This document shows positions 63,067 through 64,000 of a DNA stretch of 64,000 nt, one piece after another. How positions within the stretch are numbered: the first letter of the stretch is position 1; each line of letters starts with the position of its first letter. The DNA is from Halegenticoccus tardaugens. GTDB lineage: Archaea; Halobacteriota; Halobacteria; Halobacteriales; Haloferacaceae. The stretch spans positions 186,001 through 250,000 of the forward strand of contig NZ_SDIC01000005.1 in the NCBI RefSeq assembly GCF_004116405.1, written 5' to 3'. The notes beneath the pieces are model-generated. The model was given only the letters and a program-made list of their open reading frames with translations, was not told the origin of the DNA and did no database searches. Made by a program: the position numbers and the translations under genes.

Positions 63067-63918
63067 CTACTCCCCCGCGACCCGCAGGCGGAGCCCGATT
63101 CCGTCGGGATCGGAGACGTCCATCCCCTCGTCGGCGACCGCGTCAGAAATCCCCCGTCCGTCGAGGCGCGCCTGTGCGGCTTCGAGCGCGTCGTGGTCGG
63201 GGACGACGAGTTCGAACCGCCGAAGTCCTCGACCCGTCGGCGGCGCGGTTCGGCCGTTCCACACGTTCAGCCCGACGTGGTGGTGGTAGTCCCCCGCGGC
63301 GACGAACAGCGCGGCGTCGCCGTACAGTTGGCGAACGTGCATCCCAAGCGCGTCGACGTAGAACGCGCGCGAGGCCGAAAGCGACGAGACTTCGAGGTGG
63401 ACGTGCCCGACCGTCGTGCTGTTCGGGGCGGTCGGTTCGCCGCGCCCCAGATCGCGGATCTGGTCGAGGTCGAGCGGGAGCGTGTCCATTCGGACGGCCC
63501 CGTCGTCCGCACTCGGCCACACGTCCCGCGGCCGATCGCGGTACACTTCGACGCCGTTGTCCTCAGGATCTGCGAGGTAGAGCGCCTCGCTCACGCGGTG
63601 GTCCGACGCGCCGTCGAGCCGCCAGCGCGCCTCGATGCGTTCGAGCGCGTCCCCCAGCGCAGCCCGGGAAGGGACGAGGAACGCGGTGTGAAAGAGTCCC
63701 GTCTCGTTCCGCTTGCGCTCTGGTGCGTCCGAATCCGCGCACAGTTCGAGCAACGATTCGTCGCCGGCCCCGAGAACGGTTCGGTCGCCTTCGCGCCGCC
63801 GCACGGCCAGTCCGATCACGTCCCGGTAGAACGCGGTCGTCAGATCGAGATCGTTCACGTGGAGCGAGACCTCGCCGGTGCGGGTTGTTCCGGGGAGCGT
63901 TCCGTGGGGGCCGATCAT
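63067..63918 (-). CDS. VOC-superfamily dioxygenase/glyoxalase-like protein
   Basis: A 283-residue protein with two vicinal-oxygen-chelate modules. The first has EVSLHVNDLDLTTAFYRDVI near residue 15 and ETGLFHTAFLVPSRAALGDA near 72. The second has VGHVHLEVSSLSASRAFYVD near 170 and YHHHVGLNVWNGRTAPP near 209. The layout matches haloarchaeal and bacillar CatE-like proteins. Metal ligands are the His of HVHLE, the HHH group and a late Glu (RFELVVPD). A TATA-like gctttatg near 63943-63950 favours the start at 63918; an ATG nine codons earlier is also possible. Confidence 0.88.
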   Translation of the reverse strand: MIGPHGTLPGTTRTGEVSLHVNDLDLTTAFYRDVIGLAVRRREGDRTVLGAGDESLLELCADSDAPERKRNETGLFHTAFLVPSRAALGDALERIEARWRLDGASDHRVSEALYLADPEDNGVEVYRDRPRDVWPSADDGAVRMDTLPLDLDQIRDLGRGEPTAPNSTTVGHVHLEVSSLSASRAFYVDALGMHVRQLYGDAALFVAAGDYHHHVGLNVWNGRTAPPTGRGLRRFELVVPDHDALEAAQARLDGRGISDAVADEGMDVSDPDGIGLRLRVAGE

Positions 63919-64000
63919 GACGATAGATCGGTGGGGCGTCGTCATAAAGCGGGCGCCGGCCGGTCAGTTTGTTCGGACAGTCCGACGACGGCGAACGAAC

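Noticed and set aside
1..64000. tRNA and rRNA genes
   Set aside because: No cloverleaf with a TTCGAATC-type arm or ribosomal RNA segment was recognised. A covariance-model search could still find one.

Overview
The window is haloarchaeal DNA. It is GC-rich, and its proteins are acidic. Exported proteins carry twin-arginine (Tat) signals, often with a lipobox. Several genes have a TATA box about 25-30 bases before the start codon and little or no leader. There is an archaeal Orc1/Cdc6 initiator, and IS6-family and IS200/IS605 (TnpB) insertion sequences occur. A ParA-type partition ATPase at the left and an Orc1/Cdc6 gene at the right, together with the dense catabolic and pseudogene content, suggest a megaplasmid or secondary replicon (inference).

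Layout. 0.1-1.3 kb: partition pair. 1.9-5.4 kb: two paralogous PadR regulators flanking an ABC-2 exporter, among relic IS200/IS605 ends. 5.6-11.1 kb: a Dyp-peroxidase-like Tat protein overlapping a P19/Tp34-like iron lipoprotein, then a polysaccharide deacetylase lipoprotein and a polytopic membrane protein. 11.1-11.5 kb: a MITE-like element. 11.8-16.2 kb: inositol-monophosphatase-like enzyme, FGGY sugar kinase, 2-hydroxyacid dehydrogenase and class II aldolase. 16.3-19.2 kb: a gene graveyard (kinase, IclR, GH2 and SDR remnants). 19.3-26.2 kb: a GH51 arabinofuranosidase, a YesL-like protein and a complete CUT1 sugar ABC transporter. 26.3-28.2 kb: an IS6 fragment, an intact TnpB gene and a truncated dehydrogenase subunit. 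28.5-45 kb: an IclR regulator, a GntP permease, and the oxidative pentose pathway known from Haloferax: xylose dehydrogenase (XacA), xylonate dehydratase (XacD), 2-keto-3-deoxyxylonate dehydratase (XacE) and alpha-ketoglutarate semialdehyde dehydrogenase (XacF). A GH3 glycosidase and broken copies of related genes (mannonate dehydratase, an XacE-like gene, an XacD-like 3' end, an SMP-30 lactonase) lie among them. 45.7-53.9 kb: an IclR relic, a decayed IS6 copy that borders a truncated solute-binding protein, a decayed permease that is a MalF/MalG chimera, an intact second YesL-like gene, a GH2 glycosidase, D-galactonate dehydratase and an SDR with one nonsense codon. 54-64 kb: housekeeping-like genes (SOUL protein, winged helix, UspA, Orc1/Cdc6, small proteins, PhoD-like phosphatase, DUF5518-like protein, VOC protein).

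How it works together. Extracellular or imported arabinoxylan and galactoside fragments would be taken up by the CUT1 transporter and cut by GH51, GH3 and GH2. The pentoses would be oxidised through XacA, XacD, XacE and XacF to 2-oxoglutarate, and galactonate would be dehydrated by the DgoD-like enzyme. The only lactonase seen is a fragment, so lactone opening must be spontaneous or encoded elsewhere. The most striking structural observation is a repeated cassette (solute-binding protein, two permeases, YesL-like protein, glycosidase). It is intact on the minus strand at 19-25 kb and decayed on the plus strand at 47-52 kb, where the two permeases have been fused at the conserved EAA loop. Many pseudogenes here keep both gene ends but lack the middle, and several carry a single nonsense codon, so the island looks to be in active decay and rearrangement.
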